NCBI RefSeq assembly: GCF_004963255.1
Contig: NZ_SUGA01000004.1
Span: 186,001 to 250,000 of the forward strand
Source of the DNA: Mesorhizobium sp.
Lineage (GTDB): Bacteria; Pseudomonadota; Alphaproteobacteria; Rhizobiales; Rhizobiaceae
Length of the DNA: 64,000 bases
Direction of reading: 5' to 3'
Shown here: positions 25,472-35,045 of the stretch, in pieces
Position numbering within the stretch: position 1 is the stretch's first letter
Layout: the number at the start of each line of letters is the position of its first letter
Translations under genes and position numbers: made by a program
Notes under the pieces: model-generated
What the model was told of the DNA's origin: nothing
Seen by the model: only the letters and a program-made list of their open reading frames with translations
The model's database searches: none

Positions 25472-26118
25472 GCGAGCTCATACTCCACAACTACTACCGC
25501 TCCTCCACCTCCTACCGGGTACGGATCGCGCTGGCGATGAAAAGCCTGGACTACAGCTATGTGCCGCATCATCTGCGCCATGGCGAACATCTCGAACCCG
25601 ACTATCTCGCGATCAACCCGCAGGGGCTGGTGCCGGCGCTGGTGTTGGACGACGGCAGGCTTTTGACGCAATCGCTGGCGATCATCGAGTATCTCGACGA
25701 GATTGAGCCCGAGCCGCCGCTGTTGCCGAAGGATGCGTTGGGCCGGGCCCGCGTCAGGATGCTGGCGCAGATGATCGCTTGCGACATCCACCCGGTGAAC
25801 AATCTGCGCGTGCTGACATCGCTGCGCGCTTTGTTCGGCGCCGGCGACGAGGACGTCGTCAACTGGTTTCGGCATTGGGTGAACGAAGGCTTCCTGCCGC
25901 TTGAGAAGATTCTCGCCTCGTCGCCCGAGACCGGCACCTTTTGCCACGGGGACACACCGGGCCTCGCCGATATCTGCCTTGCGGCGCAGGTGACCAACAA
26001 CGCCCGCTTCGGCATCGACATGGCACCCTATCCAGTGATTGCCCGCATCAACGCCGCCTGCATGGCGCTGCCGGCGTTCCAGAAGGCAGCGCCGCACAAC
26101 CAGATCGATGCCGAGTAG
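25468..26118 (+). CDS. maiA: Maleylacetoacetate/maleylpyruvate isomerase, zeta-class GST
   Basis: This 216-residue glutathione-dependent cis-trans isomerase has the zeta-class GST signature YYRSSTSYRVRIAL (SSCS-like motif with the catalytic serine near residue 12) and PQGLVPALVLDDG. LTQSLAIIEYLDE follows. It forms an overlapping pair with the hydrolase before it and supplies its substrate by isomerising the maleyl ring-cleavage product. No ring-cleaving dioxygenase lies nearby, so the two-gene unit serves a pathway encoded elsewhere. The final 11 bases overlap the next gene. Confidence 0.84.
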   Translation: MSELILHNYYRSSTSYRVRIALAMKSLDYSYVPHHLRHGEHLEPDYLAINPQGLVPALVLDDGRLLTQSLAIIEYLDEIEPEPPLLPKDALGRARVRMLAQMIACDIHPVNNLRVLTSLRALFGAGDEDVVNWFRHWVNEGFLPLEKILASSPETGTFCHGDTPGLADICLAAQVTNNARFGIDMAPYPVIARINAACMALPAFQKAAPHNQIDAE

Positions 26119-26587
26119 GGAAGCCAAAGACGCCGAGGAGGCCAAGGCACTCGCCGACATCGACGAGTATGGCTGTCACATCCTCTATGTGCTGGAGGAT
26201 GACGAGCATCCGCCCTTCGCCTACTCGGTCGGGATCGAGCACAATTTTGGCGTCCCTGAATTGGTCGTCATCGGGCTCAAGCCGGAGCTTTCGATGACCA
26301 TCATCAACGAATACTGCCGACGCGTGCGCAGCGGCGAGAGGTTCCGCGTCGGTGAGCGGGCATCGGGTTTCCTGGGAGGCGGCTTCGACTGTCAGTTCGG
26401 CGCCGTCCATCCCGATCACTATCCTGAATATTTCGGCTGGGACATATGGTTCTACGACGGACCGGATTTCCGGATCATGCAGCTGATTTTTCCAACAACC
26501 TCTGGCGTTTGGCCATGGGATGCTGATGCCGATGAATGGGTTCGCAAGCGGCAGCCCCTCCTAGACCAACCACCGTTACCACCTTAG
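26108..26587 (+). CDS. DUF4262 domain protein
   Basis: This 159-residue protein is of the DUF4262 type. It has GCHILYVLEDDEHPPFAYSVGIEHNFGVPELVVIGL, here split as IDEYGCHILYVLEDD and FAYSVGIEHNFG, followed by HPDHYPEYFGWDIWFYDG. The domain is found scattered in bacteria and its function is unknown to me. The ATG at 26108 overlaps the isomerase stop by 11 bases, suggesting coupled translation. It is the third member of the unit only by position. No signal peptide or membrane segment. Confidence 0.7.
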   Translation: MPSREAKDAEEAKALADIDEYGCHILYVLEDDEHPPFAYSVGIEHNFGVPELVVIGLKPELSMTIINEYCRRVRSGERFRVGERASGFLGGGFDCQFGAVHPDHYPEYFGWDIWFYDGPDFRIMQLIFPTTSGVWPWDADADEWVRKRQPLLDQPPLPP

Positions 26588-26642
26588 TTGGGATCGTCGT
26601 CCAACCACCTGCCATTGAACTGAGATATTGGGAAGCAATCCA

Positions 26643-27686
<1,044 letters not shown>

Positions 27687-27808
27687 CAATCCGGAAAAAA
27701 TTTGTGCGAGCGCTTTACAACCGGTGCCAAACGTTACACAATCTTAAGTAGATAAAAATAAACGAACACGCATAGATTGATTTCATCCATTTGTGGCTGA
27801 GCCCGGAA

Positions 27809-28390
27809 ATGAGACTGTTTCTGCTTTGTCTTTTGTTGCTGTGGCCTACGCTCAGTGCCCGGGCGCAAGACAGTGGAGTCGCTGATGGTGTCCAAGCGCC
27901 ACATCAGGGCGCCTCAACTCCTGACGAACCCCAGGCTGCAAAGGAATCCACTTTGCGGTTCGAGGATTTTCCAGCGAAAATCTTCCAAAAGAAGGCTGCG
28001 AGGAACATTCAAATTCACCCCAATGATTCCTGGGCGCGGGCGGTTAAGCCGGATATTCGCGAAGCATTGAAACGAGGCGCTGATTTTGCCGGCCATTTTT
28101 CCGTTGTCTTGGTCAATTGCGGCAACGCTTGCATCGCCGCACGCATGATCGATTTGCGCACCGGTCAGCTCTTCTGGATCCCCGGGGGCTACCAGTTGGA
28201 TCTGGAATACTACCTGAGGAGCCGGCTGATGAGGGTTGCCTGGGCGGAGCCTTCCGAAAATCCGGTGTGCGTGCGTCAGGATTTTGAGTGGACGGGGCGG
28301 AAATTCGTCAAGCGCTACGAGGATCGCGAACACGTCGCCGAAACCTCCGACTGCCCTCCTTTGCCGTACATAGGCAAGCCGCCTCGGTGA
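27809..28390 (+). CDS. Secreted hypothetical protein
   Basis: This 193-residue protein of no family I recognise has an N-terminal signal peptide (MRLFLLCLLLLWPTLSARA, cleavage near SARA-Q). A Pro/Ala-rich linker follows, and then a C-terminal domain containing a Cys-rich VNCGNACIAARMID and a distal CVRQ and CPPLPY. The four cysteines could form two disulfides in the periplasm. An upstream in-frame TTG at 27791 adds six residues. GC content is lower than its neighbours, which may indicate recent acquisition. Function unknown. Confidence 0.65.
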   Translation: MRLFLLCLLLLWPTLSARAQDSGVADGVQAPHQGASTPDEPQAAKESTLRFEDFPAKIFQKKAARNIQIHPNDSWARAVKPDIREALKRGADFAGHFSVVLVNCGNACIAARMIDLRTGQLFWIPGGYQLDLEYYLRSRLMRVAWAEPSENPVCVRQDFEWTGRKFVKRYEDREHVAETSDCPPLPYIGKPPR

Positions 28391-28405
28391 GCTCGGCCGA
28401 AGCGC

Positions 28406-29269
28406 TCACCGTGCGAACTTCTTCGCCCCGAATACGCAGGCCACGACGCCGAGCGTGACGACCACCATCAACGGGCTGACCTGTTCGTGCAGCAGGCTCG
28501 CCGCCAGCGCCAGGCCGAAGAACGGCTGCAGCAATTGCAGCTGCCCGACGGCGGCGATGCCGCCTTGCGCGAGGCCGCGATACCAGAACACGAAGCCGAT
28601 CAGCATGCTGAACAGCGAGACATAGCCAAGGCCCACCCAGGCGCTGGAACCGATGGCTGCGAAGGATGGCGGCAGCGTCGCGAGGCTCAACGCCAGCATG
28701 ACCGGCAGCGACAGCGCCAGCGCCCAGCAGATCACCTGCCAGCCGCCGAGCTTGCGCGACAGCTTGGCCCCTTCGGCGTAGCCCAGCCCGCAGACGATGA
28801 TGGCGCCGAGCATCAGGCCGTCGCCGAGCGGCGAGGCGGTCACGCCTTGCGCCAGGGCAAAGCCGGCGACCAAAGCGCTGCCCAGGCACGAGAACAGCCA
28901 GAAAGCCGGGCGCGGACGGTCGCCGCCGCGCAGCACACCGAAGATCGCGGTCGCCAGCGGCAGCAGGCCGACAAAGATGATCGAATGCGCCGAAGTAACA
29001 TGCCTCAGCGCCAGCGCCGTCAGCAACGGGAACCCGACCACGACACCCAGCGCAACGACGGCGAGCGAGATCAGGTCGCTGCGCTCCGGACGCTTTTCGC
29101 GGAACAGCAGCAGCATCGCAATCCCGAGCAGACCGGCGATCGCCGCCCTGGCCGCCGTCAGGAAGGTCGGGTCGAAATCCATCACCGCCACCCGCGTCGC
29201 CGGCAGCGATCCGCTGAAGATCAGCACGCCGATGAAGCCGCTGAGCCAGCCGTCGAAACTCTTTTCCAT
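28406..29269 (-). CDS. EamA/DMT family transporter
   Basis: This integral membrane protein of about 287 residues has ten hydrophobic segments and the duplicated EamA fold. Marks are SGSLPATRVAVMDFDP near the start and RHVTSAHSIIFVGLLPLATAIFG. The second repeat carries QLQLLQPFFGLALAASLLHEQVSPL. Members export amino acids or small metabolites. It is transcribed divergently from the MocR regulator next to it, so it is probably its target. The ATG at 29269 with GGAGC upstream is used; the frame extends to 29341 but reaches past the operator. Confidence 0.82.
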   Translation of the reverse strand: MEKSFDGWLSGFIGVLIFSGSLPATRVAVMDFDPTFLTAARAAIAGLLGIAMLLLFREKRPERSDLISLAVVALGVVVGFPLLTALALRHVTSAHSIIFVGLLPLATAIFGVLRGGDRPRPAFWLFSCLGSALVAGFALAQGVTASPLGDGLMLGAIIVCGLGYAEGAKLSRKLGGWQVICWALALSLPVMLALSLATLPPSFAAIGSSAWVGLGYVSLFSMLIGFVFWYRGLAQGGIAAVGQLQLLQPFFGLALAASLLHEQVSPLMVVVTLGVVACVFGAKKFAR

Positions 29270-29320
29270 GATCTGCTCCGTTTGCGCTTCCCTACCGGCG
29301 CGGGCCATGGTCTTGCCAGA

Positions 29321-29350
29321 TACAATGGAGTACAATTCCACAGAACTGTA
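29321..29350. promoter_or_regulatory. Putative MocR operator: TACAAT direct repeats
   Basis: TACAATGGAG and TACAATTCCA are adjacent at 29321 and 29331, giving TACAAT twice at one-turn spacing. An inverted TGTAAT at 29347 follows. This is in the gap between the divergent EamA transporter and MocR genes. MocR-type regulators commonly bind direct repeats in such gaps (family knowledge), so this is the likely operator. Confidence 0.55.
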
Positions 29351-29371
29351 ATGGTCGGCAGGGAGGTACAG

Positions 29372-30790
29372 ATGGACGCATCAGGCCCGAATGCCAGCGG
29401 CGCCACCCTCGTCGAAACCGTCATGGCGGCAATCCGCCAGCGTATCGCGGCGCGCACGCTGACGCCCGGAGCCCGCCTGCCGTCGATACGGGCCATGGCC
29501 AAATCCATGCAGGTGTCGAAGTCGACCGTGGTCGAAGCTTATGAGCGCCTCGCCGCGGAAGGTACGATCCGTTCGCGCCCGGGCTCGGGTTTCTACGCTG
29601 CCGGCCAGCTTGCGCCATTGTCGCTGGCCGAGATCGGCCCTCGGCTTGACCGCGCGGTCGACCCGCTCTGGGTGTCGCGGCAGTCGCTCGAAGCCGGCGA
29701 GGACATGCTGAAGCCCGGCTGCGGCTGGCTGCCGGCGTCCTGGATGCCGCAGGCAGCCTTGCGCCGGGCGCTGCGCAGCGCGGCGCGCGCTGACGACGTG
29801 GCGCTAGCGGACTACGGCACGCCGCTCGGCCTGCCGCCGCTGCGCCAATTGCTGGCAAGGCGCATGGCCGAGCACGGCGTCGAAGCCTCGCCCGACCAGA
29901 TCATGCTGACCGACTGCGGCACCCAGGCGATCGACCTTTTGTGCCGCTTCCTGATCGAGCCCGGCGATGCCGTGCTGGTCGACGATCCCTGCTATTTCAA
30001 CTTCCACGCCCTGCTGCGCGCCCACCAAGCCAAGGTGGTCGGCGTACCCTATACGCCTTCGGGTCCGGATATCGAGCTTTTCGCCGCGGCGCTCGCCGAG
30101 CACCGGCCGCGCCTCTACATCACCAATTCCGGCATCCACAACCCGACCGGCGCGATCCTGTCGCCGGTCACCGCGCACCGGTTGCTGAAGCTCGCCGACC
30201 AGGCGGATCTCACCATCGTCGAGGACGATATTTTCGCAGACTTCGAGCACAGCCCCGCCCCGAGGCTCGCGGCCTTTGACGGGCTGCAGCGCGTCGTCCA
30301 GATCGGCTCCTTCTCCAAGACGCTGTCGGCCTCGGTGCGCTGCGGCTTCATCGCGGCGCCCCCCGACTGGATGGAAGGCCTGACCGATCTCAAGATCGCC
30401 ACGACATTCGGCGGTGCGCGGCTGTCGGCCGAACTGGTGCTGACCCTGTTGAAGGACGGCAGCTACCGCAAGCATGTCGAGCAGTTGCGCACGCAGCTGT
30501 CGCGCGCCATGGCCGGGACCGCCGGCAGACTGAAGGCGATGGGCATCACGCCCTGGATCGACCAGCCCGCCGGCATGTTCCTCTGGTGCCGCCTGCCCGA
30601 CGGCATCGACGCGGCGGAAGTCGCGCGCCATGCGCTGTCGGACAATGTCGTGCTGGCGCCCGGCAATGCCTTCAGCCTGTCGCACACCGCCGGCCGCTTC
30701 ATGCGCTTCAACGTGGCGCAATGCGAAGATCAGCGCATTTTCAGAGCTCTGGACAAAGCGATGGCCGCATCCCGCAGCAAAGCCGCGTAG
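29372..30790 (+). CDS. MocR/GntR-type PLP-dependent transcriptional regulator
   Basis: This 472-residue fusion has an N-terminal GntR winged helix (TLTPGARLPSIRAMAKSM and VSKSTVVEAYERLAAEG, about residues 24-70). A fold-type I aminotransferase domain follows with TDCGTQAIDLLCRFL, ITNSGIHNPTGAIL and the PLP lysine in IGSFSKTLSASVRCG. The winged helix senses a PLP-adduct made from an amino acid or amine. Its own ATG at 29372 has GGGAGG 5 bases before it; the much longer frame upstream is antisense to the transporter and rejected. Divergent EamA transporter is the likely target. Confidence 0.87.
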   Translation: MDASGPNASGATLVETVMAAIRQRIAARTLTPGARLPSIRAMAKSMQVSKSTVVEAYERLAAEGTIRSRPGSGFYAAGQLAPLSLAEIGPRLDRAVDPLWVSRQSLEAGEDMLKPGCGWLPASWMPQAALRRALRSAARADDVALADYGTPLGLPPLRQLLARRMAEHGVEASPDQIMLTDCGTQAIDLLCRFLIEPGDAVLVDDPCYFNFHALLRAHQAKVVGVPYTPSGPDIELFAAALAEHRPRLYITNSGIHNPTGAILSPVTAHRLLKLADQADLTIVEDDIFADFEHSPAPRLAAFDGLQRVVQIGSFSKTLSASVRCGFIAAPPDWMEGLTDLKIATTFGGARLSAELVLTLLKDGSYRKHVEQLRTQLSRAMAGTAGRLKAMGITPWIDQPAGMFLWCRLPDGIDAAEVARHALSDNVVLAPGNAFSLSHTAGRFMRFNVAQCEDQRIFRALDKAMAASRSKAA

Positions 30791-30906
30791 GCGCGACCTC
30801 GGTTGCCCAAACGATCTTGCGGGCTCGAAGCCGGATGCCGGTCGCGCTTGCCTCCCGCCTCCGGTCCAACCGGCAATTGACAGGCCTCGTCGCGCAAGAC
30901 ATAGAT

Positions 30907-30920
30907 AGACAGACCTGTCT
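30907..30920. promoter_or_regulatory. Operator-like inverted repeat AGACAG-AC-CTGTCT before the tetR gene
   Basis: A perfect 6-base inverted repeat with a 2-base spacer sits 17 bases upstream of the TetR ATG. Its position in the leader of a small regulator/transporter operon fits autorepression by the TetR protein. The length (14 bases) is typical of TetR sites with extended flanks. Confidence 0.55.
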
Positions 30921-30936
30921 CACCGCAACTGCTGTC

Positions 30937-31518
30937 ATGACGGAACCGACCCGGACCGACAAGCGCCAGCACATCGTTGAAACCGCCTATGGCCTGTTCA
31001 AGCGCGTGGGCTTCCACGCCACCGGCATCGACCGCATCATCGCCGAAGCCGACGTGGCCAAGATGACCATGTACCGGCACTTTCCCAGCAAGGACGATTT
31101 GATGGTCGAGGTCCTGGCCTACCGTGCCGGGCGCTTCGAGCGTCAACTCGACCGTCTCGCCGAACAGGCGGCCACGCCCGAACGGAAAATCGGCACAATC
31201 TTCGACTGGTACGGTCGCTGGTTCCGCAGCGCCGACTTCCACGGCTGCCTGTTCGCGCATGCCCTGGCCGAGTTCGGCGACCCGGCGCACCCGGTATTCC
31301 AGGCCGGCGCCAGGCAGAAGAACGACCTCAAGAGGCGCATGCGGCTGATCCTCGAAGAGATGATGCCCGCCGACGAGGCCGACAGCACTTCGGCCGCCCT
31401 GCTGATGCTGATCGAAGGCGCGACGCTGATGGCCCGGATAGGGCAGCCAGACACCGCCATTCGCGACGCCCGCAAGGCGGCAATGGCCATCCTCGCCGCG
31501 CCGGGGAGGCCGCAATGA
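30937..31518 (+). CDS. TetR/AcrR family transcriptional regulator
   Basis: This 193-residue repressor has an N-terminal helix-turn-helix (IVETAYGLFKRVGFHATGID and AKMTMYRHFPSKDDL, about residues 12-55) and a C-terminal ligand domain with a conserved RSADFHGCLFAHALAEFGD. The C-terminal GCLF motif suggests the TetR_C type with small-molecule ligands. Its stop overlaps the transporter start in ATGA, so the two form one operon, and an inverted repeat lies just before it. The longer frame from 30586 overlaps the MocR gene and is rejected. Confidence 0.86.
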   Translation: MTEPTRTDKRQHIVETAYGLFKRVGFHATGIDRIIAEADVAKMTMYRHFPSKDDLMVEVLAYRAGRFERQLDRLAEQAATPERKIGTIFDWYGRWFRSADFHGCLFAHALAEFGDPAHPVFQAGARQKNDLKRRMRLILEEMMPADEADSTSAALLMLIEGATLMARIGQPDTAIRDARKAAMAILAAPGRPQ

Positions 31519-32351
31519 GCGCGACGGTCATCGGCCTGGCGCTGTTCGCCGCGATCCTGCACGCCAGCTGGAATGCCTTCCTGCGAACCGGCAGCGACAG
31601 GCTGTGGACCGTCACGGTCATGAGCTTCTCGGCAACGATCGCCGCCGTTCCGCTGGCGCTGTTCCATCCCCTGCCGGCGGCGTCGGCCTGGCCCTATATC
31701 GTTCTCTCGGCCTGCCTTCAGGTCGGCTACAGCTTCTTTCTCGTGGCGGCCTATCGCTACGGTGAATTGGGACAGGTCTACCCGATCGTTCGCGGCTCTG
31801 TGCCGCTCCTGGTGACGGTTGGTGGTTTCGTTCTGGCCGGTGAGCGCCTGAGCACGCTTCAGACCCTTGGCGTCGTCCTCGCCGCGCTCGGCATCATGAG
31901 CCTTTCCCTTGGCAAAGGGCGCGCGGCGACCAAATCAATCCTGTATGCCCTGGCGACCGGCGTGATCATCGCGGCCTATGCGACAGTCGATTCCATCGGT
32001 GTCCGCTCGGCGGGAAGCTCGGGCGCCTACACGGCCTGGGTGCTGTTGACCTACGGCGTGCTGCTGCCGGTCACCTTCGTCATCTACCGTGGCAAGCTCA
32101 CCGTCGACTTTCGTTCGGCGGACGCGCTGAAGGCGCTTGGCGGCGGGATTTTCGCCCTGATTGCCTACGGCGCCGTGGTTGCGGCCTTCGCGCTCGGGCC
32201 AGCCGGTCCGATCACGGCCATCCGCGAGACGAGCGTGGTTTTCGCGGTACTGATCGGACGGCTTTTCCTGGGAGAGACACTGACGCCGAAGCGCATTGCG
32301 GCCTGCGGCGTTGTCGCGCTAGGCGCGATCTGCCTTGGCTATCATGGGTGA
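31515..32351 (+). CDS. EamA/DMT family transporter
   Basis: This 278-residue membrane protein has ten segments of the EamA fold. It includes LFAAILHASWNAFLRTG near the N-terminus, VAAYRYGELGQVYPIVRGSVPL in the first repeat (here written in two parts: VAAYRYGELGQVY and PIVRGSVPL), and ETSVVFAVLIGRLFLGE in the second. Family members export or import metabolites. It is co-translated with TetR (4-base overlap), so it is presumably the regulated gene. Substrate unknown. Confidence 0.84.
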   Translation: MSATVIGLALFAAILHASWNAFLRTGSDRLWTVTVMSFSATIAAVPLALFHPLPAASAWPYIVLSACLQVGYSFFLVAAYRYGELGQVYPIVRGSVPLLVTVGGFVLAGERLSTLQTLGVVLAALGIMSLSLGKGRAATKSILYALATGVIIAAYATVDSIGVRSAGSSGAYTAWVLLTYGVLLPVTFVIYRGKLTVDFRSADALKALGGGIFALIAYGAVVAAFALGPAGPITAIRETSVVFAVLIGRLFLGETLTPKRIAACGVVALGAICLGYHG

Positions 32352-32369
32352 TGCCGTTCTCAAACGCTC

Positions 32370-32867
32370 CTAAGCGCCCGCCCGCTTGCGGCGCTCATAC
32401 ATCATCACCAGCGTCTCGGCGGTCAGCGCCGGCTTCTGCTCGCCTTCGATCTCAACGGTGTTGGCGGCCTTCATAAGATACTGGCCGGGGCCGCGATCCT
32501 CCATGGAAAGCAGCGTCGTGCGCAGCCTGATGCGAGCCCCGGCCTTGACCGGCGCCAGGAAGCGCACCTTGTCGAAGCCGTAGTTGAAAGCGGCTTGCGT
32601 GTTTTCCGGCACGATGCCCATCTCCAGCGCCAGCGCGCCGATGATCGACAGGGTCAGATAGCCATGCGCGATCGTGGTGCGGAACGGGCTCTGCCGCTTT
32701 GCCCGCTCGGGATCGACATGAATCCACTGATGGTCGCCCGTGCACTCGGCGAACTGGTCGATGCGCCGCTGGTCGACCGTCGTCCAATCGGACACGCCGA
32801 GCTCCTGCCCGGACATTGTGCGCAACTGTTCAAAAGTCGGCGGCGTTCTCCGCCGTGGTTCGGTCAT
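32370..32867 (-). CDS. MaoC family dehydratase
   Basis: This 165-residue hot-dog-fold hydratase has the catalytic motif FAECTGDHQWIHVDPERA (Asp and His) and TIAHGYLTLSIIGAL. It belongs to the MaoC/NodN group that hydrates enoyl-CoA thioesters. The lone MaoC domain suits (R)-specific enoyl-CoA hydratase, which could feed polyhydroxyalkanoate synthesis. A phasin gene lies 178 bases upstream on the same strand. The family is sure, the CoA substrate is not. Confidence 0.82.
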   Translation of the reverse strand: MTEPRRRTPPTFEQLRTMSGQELGVSDWTTVDQRRIDQFAECTGDHQWIHVDPERAKRQSPFRTTIAHGYLTLSIIGALALEMGIVPENTQAAFNYGFDKVRFLAPVKAGARIRLRTTLLSMEDRGPGQYLMKAANTVEIEGEQKPALTAETLVMMYERRKRAGA

Positions 32868-33045
32868 TCCGGCTTTCCCGTCACTCTTGCCTGTCTCCCG
32901 ATCACGAAGCGGCAGCCTCTGTCAATTCGCCGCCCCGCGATTTTCGCCGGTAGAGTTGATGCTTTTAGGGCAGGCCAGAACGCTCAAGCGCCTGCGCCGG
33001 TTGCATCGCATGTCGGTCTATGATGGGCCGAAACCGCCGGACAGC

Positions 33046-33474
33046 CTATTTCTTTTCGTAGCCGGCGCGGATTTCCGCCATCGCATCCCTGATCCGGTCG
33101 CGCAGGATCTCGACCGATTCGGTGCTGGATTTCCGTACAAGGTCAGCCACTTCACTGGCGTTCTTCAGCGTCGTCTCGAACGACTTGCGGGCAAATTCAG
33201 CCTGCTTGCTCATCAGGTCCTGCGGGTTGCCGGGCGCCTGGTAGTTCTGCGCCATCCGCGTGACCTCGTTGATGGCATTCTGCACCATCTCATGCTGCCT
33301 CGCCAGCACCGAGGAGGCGCCGGCCGCGCCTGCCCGCGCCGACTTTTCCAGCGCTTCGAGGTTCTTGCGATGATGGTCGAGGATCGCCTGGACATCGACG
33401 TTCGGCAGTTTGAGGTCGCGGCCGAACCTGCTGAACATGTCGAGGAACGAGTCGGATTCCGGTTGTTTTGCCAT
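33046..33474 (-). CDS. Phasin family protein
   Basis: This 142-residue all-helical, Ala- and Gln-rich protein has the phasin pattern: LEALEKSARAGAAGASSV in the centre and QAEFARKSFETTLKNASEVADL after it. The C-terminal half is amphipathic. Phasins coat polyhydroxybutyrate granules and control their size. There is no PHB synthase in the window. The MaoC gene downstream on the same strand is consistent with a role in PHA metabolism. Confidence 0.78.
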   Translation of the reverse strand: MAKQPESDSFLDMFSRFGRDLKLPNVDVQAILDHHRKNLEALEKSARAGAAGASSVLARQHEMVQNAINEVTRMAQNYQAPGNPQDLMSKQAEFARKSFETTLKNASEVADLVRKSSTESVEILRDRIRDAMAEIRAGYEKK

Positions 33475-33540
33475 GCCCTGCCTCCCGTTTTGCTGCCCTT
33501 GCGGCGTGCCAGAAGGAGAATAGTGCCAGTTGGGCCCGCG

Positions 33541-34836
33541 TCAATTGACCAGAAACAGCCGCTCCGCCGTATAGAGCGCCAAGCCGGCCAGCCCGCCGAT
33601 GATCATGCCGTTGAAGCGGATATATTGCAGGTCTTTGCCGATATTCGTCTCGATCAGCCGCGTCAGCTGCGCCAGGTCCCAGCGCTTGACCTGGTCGGCG
33701 ATGAATGTCGAAACGCCGCTCTTCTGGCTTTCCACGAATGAAGACAGCGCCACGACAAAGCCCTGGTTCATGTCGGCCCTGATCTGGGCGTCATCCGCCA
33801 GATGCCGGCCGACTTCGACGAACATGTTCGCGAGGTGTTCGCGTATCGTCGAACTCGGCGCATTGACATCCTGCTCGATGAACAGGCGCAGGCTCGCCCA
33901 GGCATCGCCGGCCAGCGCCCTCACCTCCGGGCGGTCAAGAAAATCGCGCTTCAGCTTCTCGGCGCGCCTTGCATATTGCTTCGAGGTCCTGAGCCGCTCG
34001 ATGAAGCCGAGCGCGAAACGGTCGAACTCGGCGCGCATCGGGTGATCGGGATCTGCCCTCACCTCATCCAGCAGCGAACCGGCCGAGGCGACGATCTTCT
34101 TCAACAGATAGGCATCGGCGCGGAACAGGTTGAACAGCGACGGCAACTCCTCGCGGATCTTCTCGCGCATCGTGGCCAGCGCCTGCTCGTCGTTCAGGAA
34201 ACGCCCGACCACCCGCGTGAATTCATCGAACAATTTCTGGTGGCGACGATCGTCGGTCAGCGCCGACAGAATATCCGCCGCAAGCGGCGCCAGCGGCACC
34301 TTTTCGATCTGCTCCAGCATGCGGCTGGTGACGAAGTCGCGCAGGCCGGATTGCTCCACCGCCCTCAGCGTCTGCGGCACCAGCCGCGCGACGAATCGCG
34401 ACAGGCCGGCGGCGCGCTCGGCGTCGGCCAGCCAGTCGGCGACCAGGGCAGCGAAGTCGACCTCGGCGAGCTTTTCGCGCACCGGCTCCGGCGCTAGGAA
34501 ATTGGCCTCGATGAAGCGGCCGAGATTGTCGGCGATGCGGTGCTGGTTCTCCGGGATGATGGCGGTGTGCGGAATGGGCAGCCCGAGTGGCCGCCTGAAC
34601 AGCGCCACCACGGCATACCAGTCGGCGATGCCGCCGATCGTCGCCGCCTCGGCGAAGGCAGCGACAAAGCCGAGCCACGGATAGGCAGCCTGGAAGGACT
34701 TCGCCAGCGCGAAGACGAGGATGCACAGCGCGAGCGCGGCCGCGGCGATGAATTTGGTCCGCCGCAGCGCCGAGAGCTTTGCCTGCGCGTCAGCGTCGAA
34801 TCGAACCGGCGCGAAAGCCGGAGCTGATTGAGACAT
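33541..34836 (-). CDS. DUF445 family inner-membrane protein (YjiN-like)
   Basis: This is an approximately 431-residue protein of the DUF445 family. It has two N-terminal hydrophobic segments (LALCILVFALAKSFQ and a following WLGFVAAFAEAATIGG). The long cytoplasmic middle contains DWYAVVALFRRPLGLPIPHTAI, a signature of the family. A final C-terminal hydrophobic segment has IGGLAGLALYTAER. Function unknown; homologues are implicated in envelope properties. A GTG at 34860 gives 8 more residues; the ATG at 34836 is preferred. It starts about 115 bases from the rirA operator. Confidence 0.8.
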   Translation of the reverse strand: MSQSAPAFAPVRFDADAQAKLSALRRTKFIAAAALALCILVFALAKSFQAAYPWLGFVAAFAEAATIGGIADWYAVVALFRRPLGLPIPHTAIIPENQHRIADNLGRFIEANFLAPEPVREKLAEVDFAALVADWLADAERAAGLSRFVARLVPQTLRAVEQSGLRDFVTSRMLEQIEKVPLAPLAADILSALTDDRRHQKLFDEFTRVVGRFLNDEQALATMREKIREELPSLFNLFRADAYLLKKIVASAGSLLDEVRADPDHPMRAEFDRFALGFIERLRTSKQYARRAEKLKRDFLDRPEVRALAGDAWASLRLFIEQDVNAPSSTIREHLANMFVEVGRHLADDAQIRADMNQGFVVALSSFVESQKSGVSTFIADQVKRWDLAQLTRLIETNIGKDLQYIRFNGMIIGGLAGLALYTAERLFLVN

Positions 34837-34952
34837 GAAAAGGCCGTTTCCTGTTTGCACCCGCCTCTATCTAGTGCCTGCGCCGGCGAAACGCTCGCCC
34901 GAAGCACAGGAGGGCAAATCGGGCCGCCATCGCCCGGCCCGCACAAAAAAGT

Positions 34953-34967
34953 TGACACGATTATTCA
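34953..34967. promoter_or_regulatory. IRO box (RirA operator) TGA-N9-TCA upstream of rirA
   Basis: TGACACGATTATTCA is an exact match to the rhizobial iron-responsive operator TGA-N9-TCA. It overlaps a TTGACA -35-like hexamer at 34952-34957, about 80 bases before the rirA ATG. Binding by iron-loaded RirA would block transcription, so this indicates autoregulation. A second palindrome TGGAA-TTG-TTCCA lies at 34987-34999. Confidence 0.75.
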
Positions 34968-35045
34968 GCTATGTGCCAGTCCAGTCTGGAATTGTTCCAA
35001 ACTATGGGCCATATTCGGCTTAAGCTAATATTTCGCGAGGATACC

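Noticed and set aside
28487..29371. N-terminal extension of the MocR frame
   Set aside because: It is antisense to the EamA transporter gene; the ATG at 29372 with GGGAGG is the natural start.
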